A DNA stretch of 64,000 nt from Candidatus Methylospira mobilis (GTDB lineage Bacteria; Pseudomonadota; Gammaproteobacteria; Methylococcales; Methylococcaceae): the NCBI RefSeq assembly GCF_009498235.1, contig NZ_CP044205.1, forward strand, positions 1,173,716 through 1,237,715, given 5' to 3'. The position numbers were made by a program, and so were the translations under genes. Shown here in pieces: positions 44,937 through 55,175 of this stretch (its first letter is position 1; each line of letters opens with the position of its first letter). Below the pieces are notes generated by a model, which was given only the letters and a program-made list of their open reading frames with translations, was not told the DNA's origin and made no database searches.

Positions 44937-46697
44937 ATGAAATACCGTCTGGAATCATTACTTTCGGCTGCGGTCAGTCGGCTCGAATCGGAAGGGTTGG
45001 CCTTTGCCGGAGAGGCTGTGCCCGTTCGCGTCGAAAGGGTGCGCGAAGCGCAGCATGGCGATTTTTCCACCAATCTGGCCATGGCGCTGGCCAAGCAGGG
45101 CGGTGTTAACCCGCGTATGCTGGCCGAGCGTATTATTGCCGCGCTGCCGGCAAACGATTTGTACACACGAGTGGAAATCGCCGGGCCGGGGTTTATCAAC
45201 TTTTTTGTCGGTTCCGGGAGGCAGCTGCAACTAATAGGTCAGGTGCTGGATGCGGGTAAACAATATGGGCTATCGCAAATCGGCGCGGGAAAGTCGGTAT
45301 TGATCGAATACGTATCGGCCAATCCGACCGGGCCTCTGCACGTAGGACACGGCCGCGGCGCGGCTTACGGTTCGGTGGTCGCCAATCTGCTGAACGCAGC
45401 CGGTTTCCGGGTGCATCGGGAATACTATGTCAACGATGCCGGACGGCAAATGGATATATTGGCGGCCAGCGTATGGCTGCGTTATCTGCAAGACAGCGGC
45501 GCCGGCTTTGTGTTTCCCAGCAATGGCTATCGCGGCGAGTATGTGCGCGATATTGCCGCCGATCTGAAGGCGCGCTACGCCGATCGTTTTGTGTATCCGC
45601 TGGCGCAGGCTGTTGCCGGGTTGCCCAGGGACGAACCGCAAGGCGGCGATAAGGAAGCCCATATTGACGCCTGGGTAGCGCTCGCGAAAATAACGCTGGG
45701 CACGGAAGATTACCGTCTGCTTTTCGATGCCGGGCTAAACAGCATCCTGGCCGATATCCGCGACGATCTTGCCGAGTTCGGCGTTGAGTATCAAACCTGG
45801 TTTTCCGAGCGTTCGCTGGTTGATGAAGGCGCGGTTACCGAAGCGCTGAACCGGCTCGAAGCGTCTGGATATTTGTATGAGCAGGACGGCGCGCGCTGGT
45901 TTGCATCCAGCCGGCTGGGGGATGAGAAGGACAGGGTGGTTGTGCGCGAAAATGGGCAGATGACTTATTTCGCCGCCGATATCGCTTATCACATGAACAA
46001 GCTGGATCGCCAATTCGATCATATTATCAATATATGGGGAGCAGATCATCACGGCTATATCCCTCGGGTCAGGGCGGCGCTGGAGGCGATGGGCGGCGAT
46101 CCAGCGAAGTTGGAAGTATTGCTGGTTCAATTCGCGGTATTGTACCGGGGCGAGGAGCGGGTGCAGATGTCTACCCGTTCCGGCGAGTTCGTGACATTGC
46201 GGCAATTGCGCAACGAAGTCGGAAAAGATGCCGCCCGGTTCTTTTATGTGATGCGCAAGGCAGATCAGCACATGGATTTCGATCTGAAGCTGGCGACATC
46301 CAGAACCAACGAGAATCCTGTGTACTACGTGCAATATGCGCACGCGCGTATTTGCAGCGTTTTCCGGCAGCTTGATGAAAAGGGCTGGGCGCGCGACATA
46401 GCGCTGGGAATGGCGAGTCTCGAACGTTTGACAGAGACGCATGAATCTGCGCTGATCACGCTTCTGGAATCTTATCCTGAGCGCCTGGAAGCCGCCGCGC
46501 TGCAAAAAGCGCCGCATCATTTGATCAATTATCTGCGCGAACTGGCGGCCGCCCTGCATACGTATTACAACGCTCACCAGTTTCTGGTCGAAGACGCGGC
46601 TTTGCGAGAGGCAAGGCTGCTGTTGATCGCTGCCGTGCGCCAGGTGATAGTCAATGGACTGGATTTGTTGGATATCGCTGCGCCAGAGTCGATGTAG
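44937..46697 (+). CDS. argS: Arginyl-tRNA synthetase
   Basis: A class I synthetase, 586 residues. The HIGH-type motif is in [20 protein letters not shown] near 123-142. The N-terminal Add-1 domain that binds the tRNA D-loop covers the first 110 residues, and the anticodon-binding alpha-helical domain is at the end (from about 460). The start [13 protein letters not shown] is normal. The stop TAG overlaps the GTG of the SPOR gene by one base. Confidence 0.97.
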   Translation: MKYRLESLLSAAVSRLESEGLAFAGEAVPVRVERVREAQHGDFSTNLAMALAKQGGVNPRMLAERIIAALPANDLYTRVEIAGPGFINFFVGSGRQLQLIGQVLDAGKQYGLSQIGAGKSVLIEYVSANPTGPLHVGHGRGAAYGSVVANLLNAAGFRVHREYYVNDAGRQMDILAASVWLRYLQDSGAGFVFPSNGYRGEYVRDIAADLKARYADRFVYPLAQAVAGLPRDEPQGGDKEAHIDAWVALAKITLGTEDYRLLFDAGLNSILADIRDDLAEFGVEYQTWFSERSLVDEGAVTEALNRLEASGYLYEQDGARWFASSRLGDEKDRVVVRENGQMTYFAADIAYHMNKLDRQFDHIINIWGADHHGYIPRVRAALEAMGGDPAKLEVLLVQFAVLYRGEERVQMSTRSGEFVTLRQLRNEVGKDAARFFYVMRKADQHMDFDLKLATSRTNENPVYYVQYAHARICSVFRQLDEKGWARDIALGMASLERLTETHESALITLLESYPERLEAAALQKAPHHLINYLRELAAALHTYYNAHQFLVEDAALREARLLLIAAVRQVIVNGLDLLDIAAPESM

Positions 46698-47485
46698 TGG
46701 AAACCAGAGACTATAAAAGCCGGGTAGTTGTCGATCGTAGCAAGAAAGGGGGGCGTAGCGATGACCTCGACTGGAAACGTGCGCGCAATCGCAAGGGCGG
46801 CAAGCCGGCGCCGAACCGTTCGCGCTGGTGGCTTATTTTGGCCGCGGCGGCATTGAGTATTTTCGCGATCGTCTCTTTGATGAAATGGCTGAAAGGCGGA
46901 TTAGAAAACAGCGTCGCTGTTTCCGTCGCGTCCGCTCCCAAAACGGCTAATAAAACCATACCGTTGCCGGTGCCGGCTTCCGAGCCGGCGTCAACGCCGA
47001 AAGCGCCTGAGAAAAAACCGCCGGCCCCTGCCGATGCGGCTGACAAAAGTCTGGAGCAGCAGCCGGTGACCGCGCCTCCTGTGCAGCCGGGGCCGGATAC
47101 GTCCGCGTCATCTCAAAAGAAAGTGGAGCCGGTGAAGGTGAAGCCGCCTGAGCCGCGCTTTACCTTTTACAAGATATTGCCGGATCAGGAGGTAATCATT
47201 CCTGATCCGGATATCCGCATGCTGAAGCAAAGCACTCCTGTCGCGAATGTTCAATATACGCTGCAGGTAGCTTCCAGCTTGCAGTTGGATGAAGCTAAAG
47301 GAATTCAGGAGAAACTATCTCAAATCAAGGTCAAGTCCCATATCGAAAGCATAGAGATCGAAAATGCTTTATGGTATCGGGTCAAGGTTGGGCCTTTCAA
47401 GGATCTGGATCGGGCGGATCAAGTAAAGGTCTGGCTGCGCAACAATAAGATAGACAGTGTCGTGCAGAAAAAAATCGATCATTAG
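46697..47485 (+). CDS. SPOR-domain (FtsN-like) membrane protein
   Basis: 262 residues from a GTG overlapping the argS stop. A basic cytoplasmic stretch (DRSKKGGRSDDL) precedes a membrane segment near 44-63 (WWLILAAAALSIFAIVSLM), a long Pro/Ala/Lys linker, and a SPOR domain near 185-262 (YTLQVASSLQLDEAKGIQEK, then ALWYRVKVGPF). SPOR domains bind denuded septal peptidoglycan. The argS-ftsN-like order is seen in many gammaproteobacteria, which supports an FtsN-related role in cell division. Confidence 0.8.
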   Translation: METRDYKSRVVVDRSKKGGRSDDLDWKRARNRKGGKPAPNRSRWWLILAAAALSIFAIVSLMKWLKGGLENSVAVSVASAPKTANKTIPLPVPASEPASTPKAPEKKPPAPADAADKSLEQQPVTAPPVQPGPDTSASSQKKVEPVKVKPPEPRFTFYKILPDQEVIIPDPDIRMLKQSTPVANVQYTLQVASSLQLDEAKGIQEKLSQIKVKSHIESIEIENALWYRVKVGPFKDLDRADQVKVWLRNNKIDSVVQKKIDH

Positions 47486-47955
47486 CACTCTGTTGTGGGG
47501 CTCTTATGCAAGAGAAAATTGGCTGAGCAGCCAAGTCGCAAGGATTAACGTTAAGGTTTTTCCGTTCGATCTTCAGAACAGGCTAGGGTCTGAGCTTGTC
47601 GACGGGGAGGATAAAAGGGTTGCTGATCTATTTAAGCGCCGGCAGGCTTTTAAGTAGTAGATTGCAGGTTATTGATTTTAATGTCCGGCGTGCCGGAGTG
47701 GGCTCGCCTTGAGCTATCTGGCGGGTAAATGAAAATCCCTCCATGCGGGTTTGTGCCGGTATCAAGCCGGAGAGCCTGTCCTGGGCGTAGCCGTGAGGAA
47801 TGTTGCTCCGATGACATCCCTCGGCTAAATCCAGGGCAAGCCATGGCGTCCGGGTTCCGGCATTCTCCGCTGGAGCGACGGGAATGTGTATCATCGGCGC
47901 GGAAGCGACCCGCGCCGATGTGTTTTTCACCAGGAACAGTAAAACGATTGGAGCT
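47486..47955. other. Intergenic stretch with REP-like palindromes
   Basis: 470 bases. Between about 47760 and 47890 are short palindromic patches (for example CCGGGTTCCGG) reminiscent of the repeat near 17873. No coding or RNA gene is supported. Confidence 0.5.
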
Positions 47956-48462
47956 TTAAGAGGAAGCCGGCCGTTGCAAACCGCGTAGCGGCAGCAGACT
48001 CCATAGCGCCAATCCGAGAAAGCAGACCAGGACCCAGCCGGGCATGCTGATGCCGAACAGAGTCCAATCCACCTTGGCGCATTCGCCGGTGCCGGTCAGC
48101 ATCAAACGCAGGGTGTCGCTCAGCGGGAAATAATTGAACATATATTCAAGTCCGGGGCCGCAGGCCGGCACCTCTTCGGCGGGCAGATGCTGCAGCCAGA
48201 CATGGCGAGCGGAAATTGACGCGCCTGTCAGCGCGATCAGGCAGGTTATAACGGCGTAGATCCGTGTACCGGAGGCAGCGGGGTTATGCAGCCAGGCTGT
48301 TAAAAAAGCAAGCGTCAGCGCGAACACCACGATACGTTGCGATATGCACAGCGGGCAGGGTTCCAGTCCCAGCCGGAGTTGGAAGTAAAGCGCGCTTAGC
48401 AGCATGGCGGCGCAGGCGAGAAAACCAAGCAAAAAACAGGTTCGTGTGTCGGGCAGTTTCAT
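47956..48462 (-). CDS. dsbB: Disulfide bond formation protein DsbB
   Basis: 168 residues, four membrane helices. The first periplasmic redox pair is in EPCPLCISQR near 34-43 and the second in VPACGPG and GECAKVDW. DsbB reoxidises DsbA using quinone. The start at 48462 begins MKLPDTRTCFLLG; the frame stays open upstream to 48804 only as antisense to lgt. It diverges from lgt with a 45-base gap. Confidence 0.93.
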   Translation of the reverse strand: MKLPDTRTCFLLGFLACAAMLLSALYFQLRLGLEPCPLCISQRIVVFALTLAFLTAWLHNPAASGTRIYAVITCLIALTGASISARHVWLQHLPAEEVPACGPGLEYMFNYFPLSDTLRLMLTGTGECAKVDWTLFGISMPGWVLVCFLGLALWSLLPLRGLQRPASS

Positions 48463-48507
48463 AAGATTTTTACATTTCAATTCTGAACAGGTTTCCAGGA
48501 GAAGCAG

Positions 48508-49308
48508 ATGTTGACTTATCCGGCGATAGATCCCGTAGCGATTACTCTGGGTCCGATTAAAATCCACTGGTACGGCCTGATGTATGTCGCCGGTATCAGT
48601 GCCGTGTGGTGGCTGGCCCGGCGTCGCGCCAGTCGCGATATGGTTGCGTTGACGCCCGCCCAGGTCGAGGATCTGATTTTTTATTGCGCGCTCGGCGTCG
48701 TGCTGGGCGGGCGTTTGGGCTACACCTTTTTTTATAATTTTAGTGGTTTTCTCGATAATCCGCTGTCTATTTTTCGTATATGGGAGGGCGGCATGTCTTT
48801 TCATGGCGGCATGCTGGGGGTTTTTGCGGCGATGATCTGGTATGGGCGTAAGCTTGGCACCGGTTTTTTTGTGCTGGCGGACTTTATCGCGCCGTTGGTT
48901 CCCATCGGGCTGGGGGCGGGACGGATCGGTAATTTCATCAATGCGGAATTATGGGGGAAGCCGACCGATTTGCCCTGGGCCATGGTGTTTCCCGGCGCCG
49001 GCCCTTACCCGCGTCATCCTTCCATGCTGTACGAGGCCGTGCTCGAAGGGTTGGTGCTCTATGTGCTGCTGAACTGGCTCAGCGCCAGGCGGCCGCCGCG
49101 CAAGGCAATTTCCGGCTGGTTCATGCTGTTTTACGGCATTTTTCGCTTTACGGTGGAGTTCGTGCGCGTTCCCGATACGCAACTGGGCTATTTGGCGTTC
49201 GGCTGGCTTACGCAAGGCCAGGTGTTGAGTTTTCCGATGATCATCACCGGGGTTCTTCTGTTGTGGATGGCTTACCGTTCAGTAGCCTCGCCGCTTAAGG
49301 CCGGGTGA
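48508..49308 (+). CDS. lgt: Prolipoprotein diacylglyceryl transferase Lgt
   Basis: 266 residues, seven membrane helices. Seen: IHWYGLMYVAGI near 16-27, MSFHGGMLGVF (essential His), and the family signature RIGNFINAELWGKP near 139-152 (essential Arg/Asn). It attaches diacylglycerol to lipobox cysteines, as needed for MltB and the lipoproteins here. thyA follows after 3 bases. Confidence 0.96.
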   Translation: MLTYPAIDPVAITLGPIKIHWYGLMYVAGISAVWWLARRRASRDMVALTPAQVEDLIFYCALGVVLGGRLGYTFFYNFSGFLDNPLSIFRIWEGGMSFHGGMLGVFAAMIWYGRKLGTGFFVLADFIAPLVPIGLGAGRIGNFINAELWGKPTDLPWAMVFPGAGPYPRHPSMLYEAVLEGLVLYVLLNWLSARRPPRKAISGWFMLFYGIFRFTVEFVRVPDTQLGYLAFGWLTQGQVLSFPMIITGVLLLWMAYRSVASPLKAG

Positions 49309-49311
49309 CTC

Positions 49312-50106
49312 ATGCGTCAATATCTGGAATTGCTCGACGATATTCTGCAGCACGGTGTGCAAAAGCGCGATCGCACCGGAGTCGGCACACTGGGTGTCTT
49401 CGGGCGGCAGATGCGTTTCGATCTGAACGCGGGGTTTCCGCTGCTGACCACCAAAAAACTGCATATCCCATCAATATTCCATGAGCTGCTGTGGTTTATT
49501 TCCGGAGACACCAATATCCGCTATCTGCGCGAGCGCAACGTCAGTATCTGGGACGAGTGGGCTGACGAAAACGGCGAATTGGGCGATGTTTACGGCAAAC
49601 AGTGGCGCGCCTGGCAGAGCGCAGACGGCGGCACCGTAGATCAACTGGCCCAACTGCTGACGCAGATCAGAGAGACGCCGTACTCGCGGCGTTTGCTGAT
49701 CAGCGCTTGGAATCCTGCAGAATTGCAGCGTATGGCGCTGCCGCCTTGCCATTATGCCTTTCAGTTCATGGTGGAGGATGGGAGGCTTTCCTGTTTATTC
49801 AATATGCGCTCGACCGATGTTTTTTTAGGGTTGCCGTTCAATATCGCCAGTTATGCGCTATTGACGCATATGGTGGCGCAGCAGTGCGATTTGGCGCCCG
49901 GCGAACTGATCTGGAGCGGGGCCGATGTGCATCTGTACTTGAACCATCTGGAGCAGGCGCGCGAGCAATTGACCCGCTCTCCGCTGGCGCTGCCCGAACT
50001 GATTATCCTGCGTAAAGCGGAAAATCTGTTCGATTACCGTTATGAAGATTTCGCGGTGAGAGACTACGAGCCGCATCCGGCGATCAAGGCGGCAGTGGCG
50101 GTGTGA
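49312..50106 (+). CDS. thyA: Thymidylate synthase ThyA
   Basis: 264 residues. The catalytic Cys is at 146 in [11 protein letters not shown], and the dUMP-binding Arg and Asp/Asn regions [13 protein letters not shown] and [16 protein letters not shown] are intact. It methylates dUMP using methylene-tetrahydrofolate and yields dihydrofolate, which the adjacent folA product reduces. Confidence 0.97.
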   Translation: MRQYLELLDDILQHGVQKRDRTGVGTLGVFGRQMRFDLNAGFPLLTTKKLHIPSIFHELLWFISGDTNIRYLRERNVSIWDEWADENGELGDVYGKQWRAWQSADGGTVDQLAQLLTQIRETPYSRRLLISAWNPAELQRMALPPCHYAFQFMVEDGRLSCLFNMRSTDVFLGLPFNIASYALLTHMVAQQCDLAPGELIWSGADVHLYLNHLEQAREQLTRSPLALPELIILRKAENLFDYRYEDFAVRDYEPHPAIKAAVAV

Positions 50107-50107
50107 G

Positions 50108-50596
50108 GTGAAAATATCCCTGATCGTCGCCATGTCCGCCAACCGCGTTATCGGTATCGATAACCGCATGCCCTGGCATTTGCCAGCCGATCTGCAGCGG
50201 TTTCGCGCCATTACCTGGGGCAAGCCGATTTTGATGGGGCGTAAAACCCACGAATCGATAGGGCGTCCGTTGCCGGGGCGCGAGAATATCGTGCTGACTT
50301 CCGATTCGTCATATCGAGCCGAGGGGTGCGTTGTGGTTAATTCTCTGCAGCAGGGGCTGGCCGTCGCCGCGCGCCATCCTGAAGCGATGATTATCGGCGG
50401 TTCGACGCTTTATCAGGCGAGCTTGCCTATCGCCGAGCGCTTATACCTGACGCACATAGACCGTAGTTTCGAGGGCGATACCTCTTTTCCCGAGGTCGAC
50501 TGGACTGAATGGCGAGAGGTTGAGCATCAGTCTGTTACCGACGATGATTCTGTTTCATTCGGCTATGCCTTTATGGTGTGGGACAGGAAACTCTGA
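50108..50596 (+). CDS. folA: Dihydrofolate reductase FolA
   Basis: 162 residues starting at a GTG one base after the thyA stop codon. Landmarks: IVAMSANRVIGIDNRMPWHL with the active-site Trp and the DHFR loop, GKPILMGRKTHESIGRPLPG for NADPH binding, and IIGGSTLYQ near 95-103. It forms an lgt-thyA-folA operon. Confidence 0.95.
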   Translation: MKISLIVAMSANRVIGIDNRMPWHLPADLQRFRAITWGKPILMGRKTHESIGRPLPGRENIVLTSDSSYRAEGCVVVNSLQQGLAVAARHPEAMIIGGSTLYQASLPIAERLYLTHIDRSFEGDTSFPEVDWTEWREVEHQSVTDDDSVSFGYAFMVWDRKL

Positions 50597-50673
50597 TTTT
50601 AATAGCTTGCCTGGGCATTAATGGCCGACAACAACGAAGTTGGGCGACGGTTTGCAGGAGGGGGCTGGGTTCC

Positions 50674-51065
50674 GATAACCGCGCACTGGCTTTGGAAAAA
50701 GCGCAGCGGCGCTACAATTCTCTGGACAGAACCGAAGAACAGCCTTTACATTACTGTAGCGGTTTTGCCTGTAGGGACTCGGTGTTAAAGAAGGCGCGCT
50801 GTTGATAGATTGGAGCATACGCAGCCGGTTTAATTTCATGCAAGTTAATTTGATCGAACCGCTTCCCAAACCGGGTGAGTTTGATGTGATATTTCTGCGC
50901 AACGTGATGATTGGCTTTGATCCGGATACCAAGCGCCGCCTTGTGGCGCGTTTATTGCCCTTGCTGCGCGAGGGCGGGCGTTTTTTTGTCAGTCACTCCG
51001 AGACCCTGCACGGCAATCACGATACGCAAATCATCGTTGCCCCATCGGTTTATCTCAAGCCCTGA
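50674..51065 (+). pseudogene. cheR: cheR remnant (chemotaxis methyltransferase), frameshifted and 5'-truncated
   Basis: One frame carries RALALEKAQRRYNSLDRTEE, followed by QPLHYCSGF. After a frameshift near 50775-50790 the next frame carries GVKEGALLIDWSIRSRF, FMQVNLIEPLP and GEFDVIFLRNVMIGFDPDT, then VAPSVYLKP. All pieces occur in this order in intact CheR. The N-terminal half with the S-adenosylmethionine-binding start is missing. A lost cheR next to cheB suggests receptor methylation no longer occurs from this locus. Confidence 0.75.
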
Positions 51066-51298
51066 TGGACAGCAAAAAAACTGCGAATAGGGTTGAGGTG
51101 TTTCTTCGTCCGGGCTGTTTCTGCCGTTGCATTACCTGCATCTGTAACCTACCAGGTCATGTATGGCCTTGGTTTTCCTGGCGTCCCCCATGCTGTTGCC
51201 GGGAGTTCTGGGCATTTTTCGCACTCGATATTCCGGAGCAGCCACGCCCGAGTACGGAATGGAAGACTGGAGCAGGGCCGGGCTCAAGAGATAGGTGA
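51065..51298 (+). pseudogene. Possible cheD remnant
   Basis: The frame starts one base into the cheR stop and begins with RVEVFLRPG, which resembles the start of CheD receptor deamidases (VEVFLxPG). Beyond that the sequence (CFCRCITCICNLPG) no longer matches and is rich in Cys and Trp, as random DNA can be. The position between cheR and cheB is where cheD commonly lies. Weak call. Confidence 0.3.
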
Positions 51299-52375
51299 AT
51301 GAAAACAATAAAAGTCATGATTGTTGATGGTTCAGCCGTGTTGCGGCAGGTGCTGTCTTCGGTCTTTGAAAAAGAAGATGGGATGGAGGTAATCGGGGTA
51401 GCAGCCGATCCGGTATTTGCCATCGAAAAAATGGGCAAGACATGGCCCGATGTTTTGATAGTCGATATTGAAATGCCGCGCATGGATGGCATAACCTTTT
51501 TGAAGAAAATCATGGCGGAACATCCGACGCCGGTGATTGTTTTTTCAACCCTGACGGAGAAGGGCTCTGTGGCGACAATGCAGGCGCTCGCCGCCGGCGC
51601 GGTAAGCGTCGTTACCAAGCCGAAGCTGGGATTGAAGCTTTACTTGCAGGAGTCCTCCGAGCATTTGGTTCGCACGGTCAGGACGGCCGCGCACGCCCAT
51701 TTAAAGCGTTCTGGTTCATCGCCGTCTGTTACCGTGCCTCCCAAATTGACTGCGGACGCCGTTCTTCCCGCTGCGGAGCACGTCATGGAAGAGACCACTC
51801 AGACGGTTATAGCCATAGGCACTTCGACCGGCGGCACGCTGGCGCTGGAAACGGTTTTAACCGCGTTGCCCAGAACGAGTCCCGGTATACTTATAGTACA
51901 GCACATGCCGGAACAGTTTACCGAAGCCTTTGCCAGGCGTCTGGACGATATCTGCCGGATTTCTGTGACCGAGGCCCGGCATGGCGATCAGGTCATGCCG
52001 GGGCGTGCATTGATTGCGCAGGGGGGGCGCCACATGATGCTCAGGCGTAGCGGCGCGCAATATTATGTAGATGTTGTCGAAGGTCCACCGGTAAGCCGCC
52101 ATCGTCCGTCGGTCGATGTGTTGTTCCGTTCCATGGCGAAGTTTGCAGGTAAAAATGCCTTGGGCATCATCATGACCGGGATGGGCGACGATGGCGCGAA
52201 GGGTTTGCTGGAAATGCATCAAATGGGCGCGCTTACTATCGCACAGGATGAAGAGAGTTGCGTGGTTTACGGTATGCCGAAAGAAGCGATCAAGTTGGGC
52301 GCAGTAGATAAAATCGTCGCTTTGCAACAGATAGCGGCTGAAATCAGCGCTTGCGTCAATCAGACGAAGCTTTAA
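51299..52375 (+). CDS. cheB: Chemotaxis protein-glutamate methylesterase CheB with altered receiver
   Basis: 358 residues: a receiver domain (1-120), a linker, and a methylesterase domain (165-355). The phospho-acceptor Asp is at 56 in DIEMPRMDG and the esterase triad residues appear in [15 protein letters not shown] and [10 protein letters not shown]. The receiver acidic pocket reads VMIVDGSAV, so the second Asp (11 in E. coli CheB, Mg2+ ligand) is Gly. Phosphorylation may be impaired while esterase activity could remain. AGG lies four bases before the start. Confidence 0.92.
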   Translation: MKTIKVMIVDGSAVLRQVLSSVFEKEDGMEVIGVAADPVFAIEKMGKTWPDVLIVDIEMPRMDGITFLKKIMAEHPTPVIVFSTLTEKGSVATMQALAAGAVSVVTKPKLGLKLYLQESSEHLVRTVRTAAHAHLKRSGSSPSVTVPPKLTADAVLPAAEHVMEETTQTVIAIGTSTGGTLALETVLTALPRTSPGILIVQHMPEQFTEAFARRLDDICRISVTEARHGDQVMPGRALIAQGGRHMMLRRSGAQYYVDVVEGPPVSRHRPSVDVLFRSMAKFAGKNALGIIMTGMGDDGAKGLLEMHQMGALTIAQDEESCVVYGMPKEAIKLGAVDKIVALQQIAAEISACVNQTKL

Positions 52376-52651
52376 CGAGTTGTAGATCTATGGGTGTTCG
52401 TCTCGTTAAAACCGTTGGTGTTCGTGGAAAATTTGTCGAGTCAGGCGAATCGGTCTTCGGCAGGGCTTTTCTCATTGTATCCACAGTGACGCATGTCTCA
52501 TAATCGTTCTCATGGAACAGACTAAAAATACCAAGTTCCTTATGTTTCGCATGTTTGTAATATATAGACGGGTTACAATGACACATTCGTTGGTTCCCAC
52601 CGCCCACTTCTTTACGGAATACCGATAGGTTTAGGAGAAAAACAGATAGCA
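52376..52651. other. Intergenic spacer between cheB and the first MCP-like gene
   Basis: 276 bases with no supported gene. TAGGAG lies at 52632-52637, 14 bases before the next ATG, so its use as a ribosome-binding site is uncertain. No clear terminator. Confidence 0.4.
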
Positions 52652-53614
52652 ATGAGCAAAATACTCTTGGTTATTGAGGGGGCTGGTGAGCGGATTTCAG
52701 CGTTGAGGCAAGCGTTGGAGCGCTCCGGGTGTCATGTAGGCAGCGAAAGCGGACGGACTGCCTTCAGTTCTGCTGATAAAGTGCTGGTTGCTGTCGGCGC
52801 TTCGCGGCATAAAGGCGAGGAGCCGACGGCGCTGGAGGAGGTCTGCAAGGAAGCGTTGCAGATTTGGTCCCGGCAGGTGGAAACGGTGCGGAATCAGGCG
52901 CAGGAGGCAATTACTTCATTGACTTCGCGTTTCGAACAAATCATTCGAGAGTTGGAAACTGCTGTTTCAGCGTCGGACGGGTCGGCGGAAACCGGTCATG
53001 AAAGCGCTGTTGAGGTTATTGACGGCAGCAAGAGAGAATTGGGTGGTTTGATCGATAGTCTGCGCGAGGTGCGTAGCGGGCGAGAAAATATCGCTAATGA
53101 AATCAACCGTATGGCGAGTTATATAGGTGAGTTGAACGAGATGGCCGGAGAAATGGCCAACATTGCGCTGCAAACCAATTTGCTGGCCATGAATGCGGCG
53201 ATAGAAACGGCGCACGCCAAGGAACATGGCCGCGGCTTCGCGGTAGTGATCGAAGAAGTGCGTAAACTGTCGGAGTATACCGCCGACACCAGCAAGCGGA
53301 TGTCGTACAATGCCAGAGCCATCGGTTCCGCAATCAAAACCGCTGCGCATGTTTCCGTGGAGTTTGCCAGCAAGGATGTGAGCGTCGTTACGCATACCGA
53401 ACGCGCTGTAGGCCGCGTGATTAACGGTTTTAACGAGATTACGCAGGATTTATCCGAGTCCGCGCATCGCTTACAGGCAACCGGTTCGGCAGCAGGCCGG
53501 GAAATTAACGACGTATTACAGGAATTACAATTCGGAGAAGCAATGGCCGGACAATTGAAGCAGATAGAGAACAGTTTTAATACTTTGCATGCGGTGCTGG
53601 AACAGCGTACCTAG
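52652..53614 (+). CDS. Soluble methyl-accepting chemotaxis-like protein
   Basis: 320 residues with no membrane segment. A short N-terminal part resembling a receiver strand (KILLVIEGAGERISALRQAL) precedes a coiled coil (LEEVCKEALQIWSRQVETVR). The MCP signalling hairpin lies near 170-210, with IALQTNLLAMNAAIETAHA and GRGFAVVIEEVRKLSEYT close to the consensus, including Gln-Thr-Asn. No classic sensory domain is visible. It shares its arrangement with the next gene and is probably its tandem paralogue. Confidence 0.85.
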   Translation: MSKILLVIEGAGERISALRQALERSGCHVGSESGRTAFSSADKVLVAVGASRHKGEEPTALEEVCKEALQIWSRQVETVRNQAQEAITSLTSRFEQIIRELETAVSASDGSAETGHESAVEVIDGSKRELGGLIDSLREVRSGRENIANEINRMASYIGELNEMAGEMANIALQTNLLAMNAAIETAHAKEHGRGFAVVIEEVRKLSEYTADTSKRMSYNARAIGSAIKTAAHVSVEFASKDVSVVTHTERAVGRVINGFNEITQDLSESAHRLQATGSAAGREINDVLQELQFGEAMAGQLKQIENSFNTLHAVLEQRT

Positions 53615-53867
53615 TTGATTCAAGAACAGGGTGCTTCCGCGTGGTCTCGATAGCCTTGGCCGGAGATCCAGTGCCTGTTTGCCGAATGCTTGCTTTATCT
53701 GTAACTATTCAGCTACCGTTGTACATCACTGCAGGAGCTGGCTAAAGCCCGCTTGTTTCATTCAAAGATTACATTACAGTATCTCTTAATGATGCGTATT
53801 CCGTAGAAGGCTCTAATGAGTTGAATGGTTACCCTTCTTTATTAATGAAAACTATTAATGAAACCGT

Positions 53868-54953
53868 ATGACTGAGACCGTATCGCGTATCCTGCTGCTT
53901 ATTGAAGCGGACAAAAACCCCGAACAGATTGTAAAGCGCGTGCTCGATCAGAGCGGTTACGCTTGTGTATGGGAGAGTGAAGGTGACCCGGGGGAGTTGC
54001 TGAAGCATGAATCTGGCGGTCTGTCCCTGCTGGATGCGGTTTGCTACACCTCGCTGCCTCATTGGTCGCAACAGGTCGAAGCCGTGCGCCTGCAGACCAA
54101 CCGCGTTATCGTCGATATGACGGCTCGTTTCGGCAAGATAGCGGAGGCATTGGGTAGCGCGATCAATACCTCCAGCGCTGCTTCGGGTCCGAGAGCGCGT
54201 CACGGCGACTTGTCTGTGATAGCGGACAGTCAGGGCGAGTTGTCGAAATTAACCGAAACCTTAAGATCATTGCAGGATGGGCAGAACTCTGTGGTTGAGG
54301 AGCTGAGCGGTCTTTCCGGCTATACGAGCGAACTGGGGGACATGGCTCATCAGATGACGTCCATTGCGCGGCACACCAAGATGCTGGCGCTAAACTCCGC
54401 CGTACAGGCGGCGCATGCCGGACCGCATGGCGCAGGCCTTGCCGTTATTGCGCACGAAGTTCATTTGTTGTCGGTATATACCGCAGAAACCAGCGAACGC
54501 ATGGGGCATGTGGCGAATACGCTGAGCGAAGCTATTGATAAGTCAGCTCATTTATCCGAGGAGCTGGCGAAAAAGGATAAGGATGCCGTTGCGCAAATAG
54601 ACGGAACGCTTGAGCGCGTGCTGGGCGACTTTAATCGTATTACCCGGCAGTTGAGCGACTTGACGCAGATATTACAGCAGAGCAATAGTCGCGTGCAGTC
54701 GGAAGTGATGGATGTTTTGGTGGCATTGCAGTTCGAGGACAGGATAAACCAGATACTTGCGAGCATCTCCAATACGCTGAATGAGTTGCATGACTTGATC
54801 GAGAAAAATGGCCAGGACCATCTTATCGATCTGGGTGGCGCCCAGGGGTGGCTGGATCGCATGGCTGCAACATACACTACCCAGGAGCAGCACTATAACC
54901 ATCATGGCGCGTCTGTTACGGCATCGGAAGATACCGATATTACTTTTTTCTGA
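53868..54953 (+). CDS. Soluble MCP-like protein with degenerate signalling tip
   Basis: 361 residues, same layout as the preceding gene: ILLLIEADKNPEQIVKRVL, then LLDAVCYTSLPHWSQQVEAV, then a hairpin near 164-204. The tip reads IARHTKMLALNSAVQAAHAG with HGAGLAVIAHEVHLL, so the Gln, Asn and Glu positions that contact CheA and CheW in normal receptors are replaced. The C terminus ends DITFF. It may be a decoy, a structural partner or a decaying copy. No membrane segment. Confidence 0.8.
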   Translation: MTETVSRILLLIEADKNPEQIVKRVLDQSGYACVWESEGDPGELLKHESGGLSLLDAVCYTSLPHWSQQVEAVRLQTNRVIVDMTARFGKIAEALGSAINTSSAASGPRARHGDLSVIADSQGELSKLTETLRSLQDGQNSVVEELSGLSGYTSELGDMAHQMTSIARHTKMLALNSAVQAAHAGPHGAGLAVIAHEVHLLSVYTAETSERMGHVANTLSEAIDKSAHLSEELAKKDKDAVAQIDGTLERVLGDFNRITRQLSDLTQILQQSNSRVQSEVMDVLVALQFEDRINQILASISNTLNELHDLIEKNGQDHLIDLGGAQGWLDRMAATYTTQEQHYNHHGASVTASEDTDITFF

Positions 54954-55175
54954 GATGGCTGAGAGGCTGAAAACGTAACATTTGTTCCAGCCGCGATCAA
55001 AAGATGAACCTTTCCTTTCAACGCTTGTCAGATAATCGACATGCCCTTGTCTTCCCCCTGTTCGGCGCGAAGCTTTCGGTACGCCCCACTAGCAACGCTT
55101 CTACCACCCCGCCCCGTCTTTCCCCGCAGATTAAACTTCCGGCAGAGCGAGCGGCTTCCGCACAGGTTGAATTAT

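Noticed and set aside
54940-54953. C-terminal DITFF as a CheR/CheB-binding pentapeptide
   Set aside because: The known tether pattern needs an aromatic residue at its second position; Ile is there instead.
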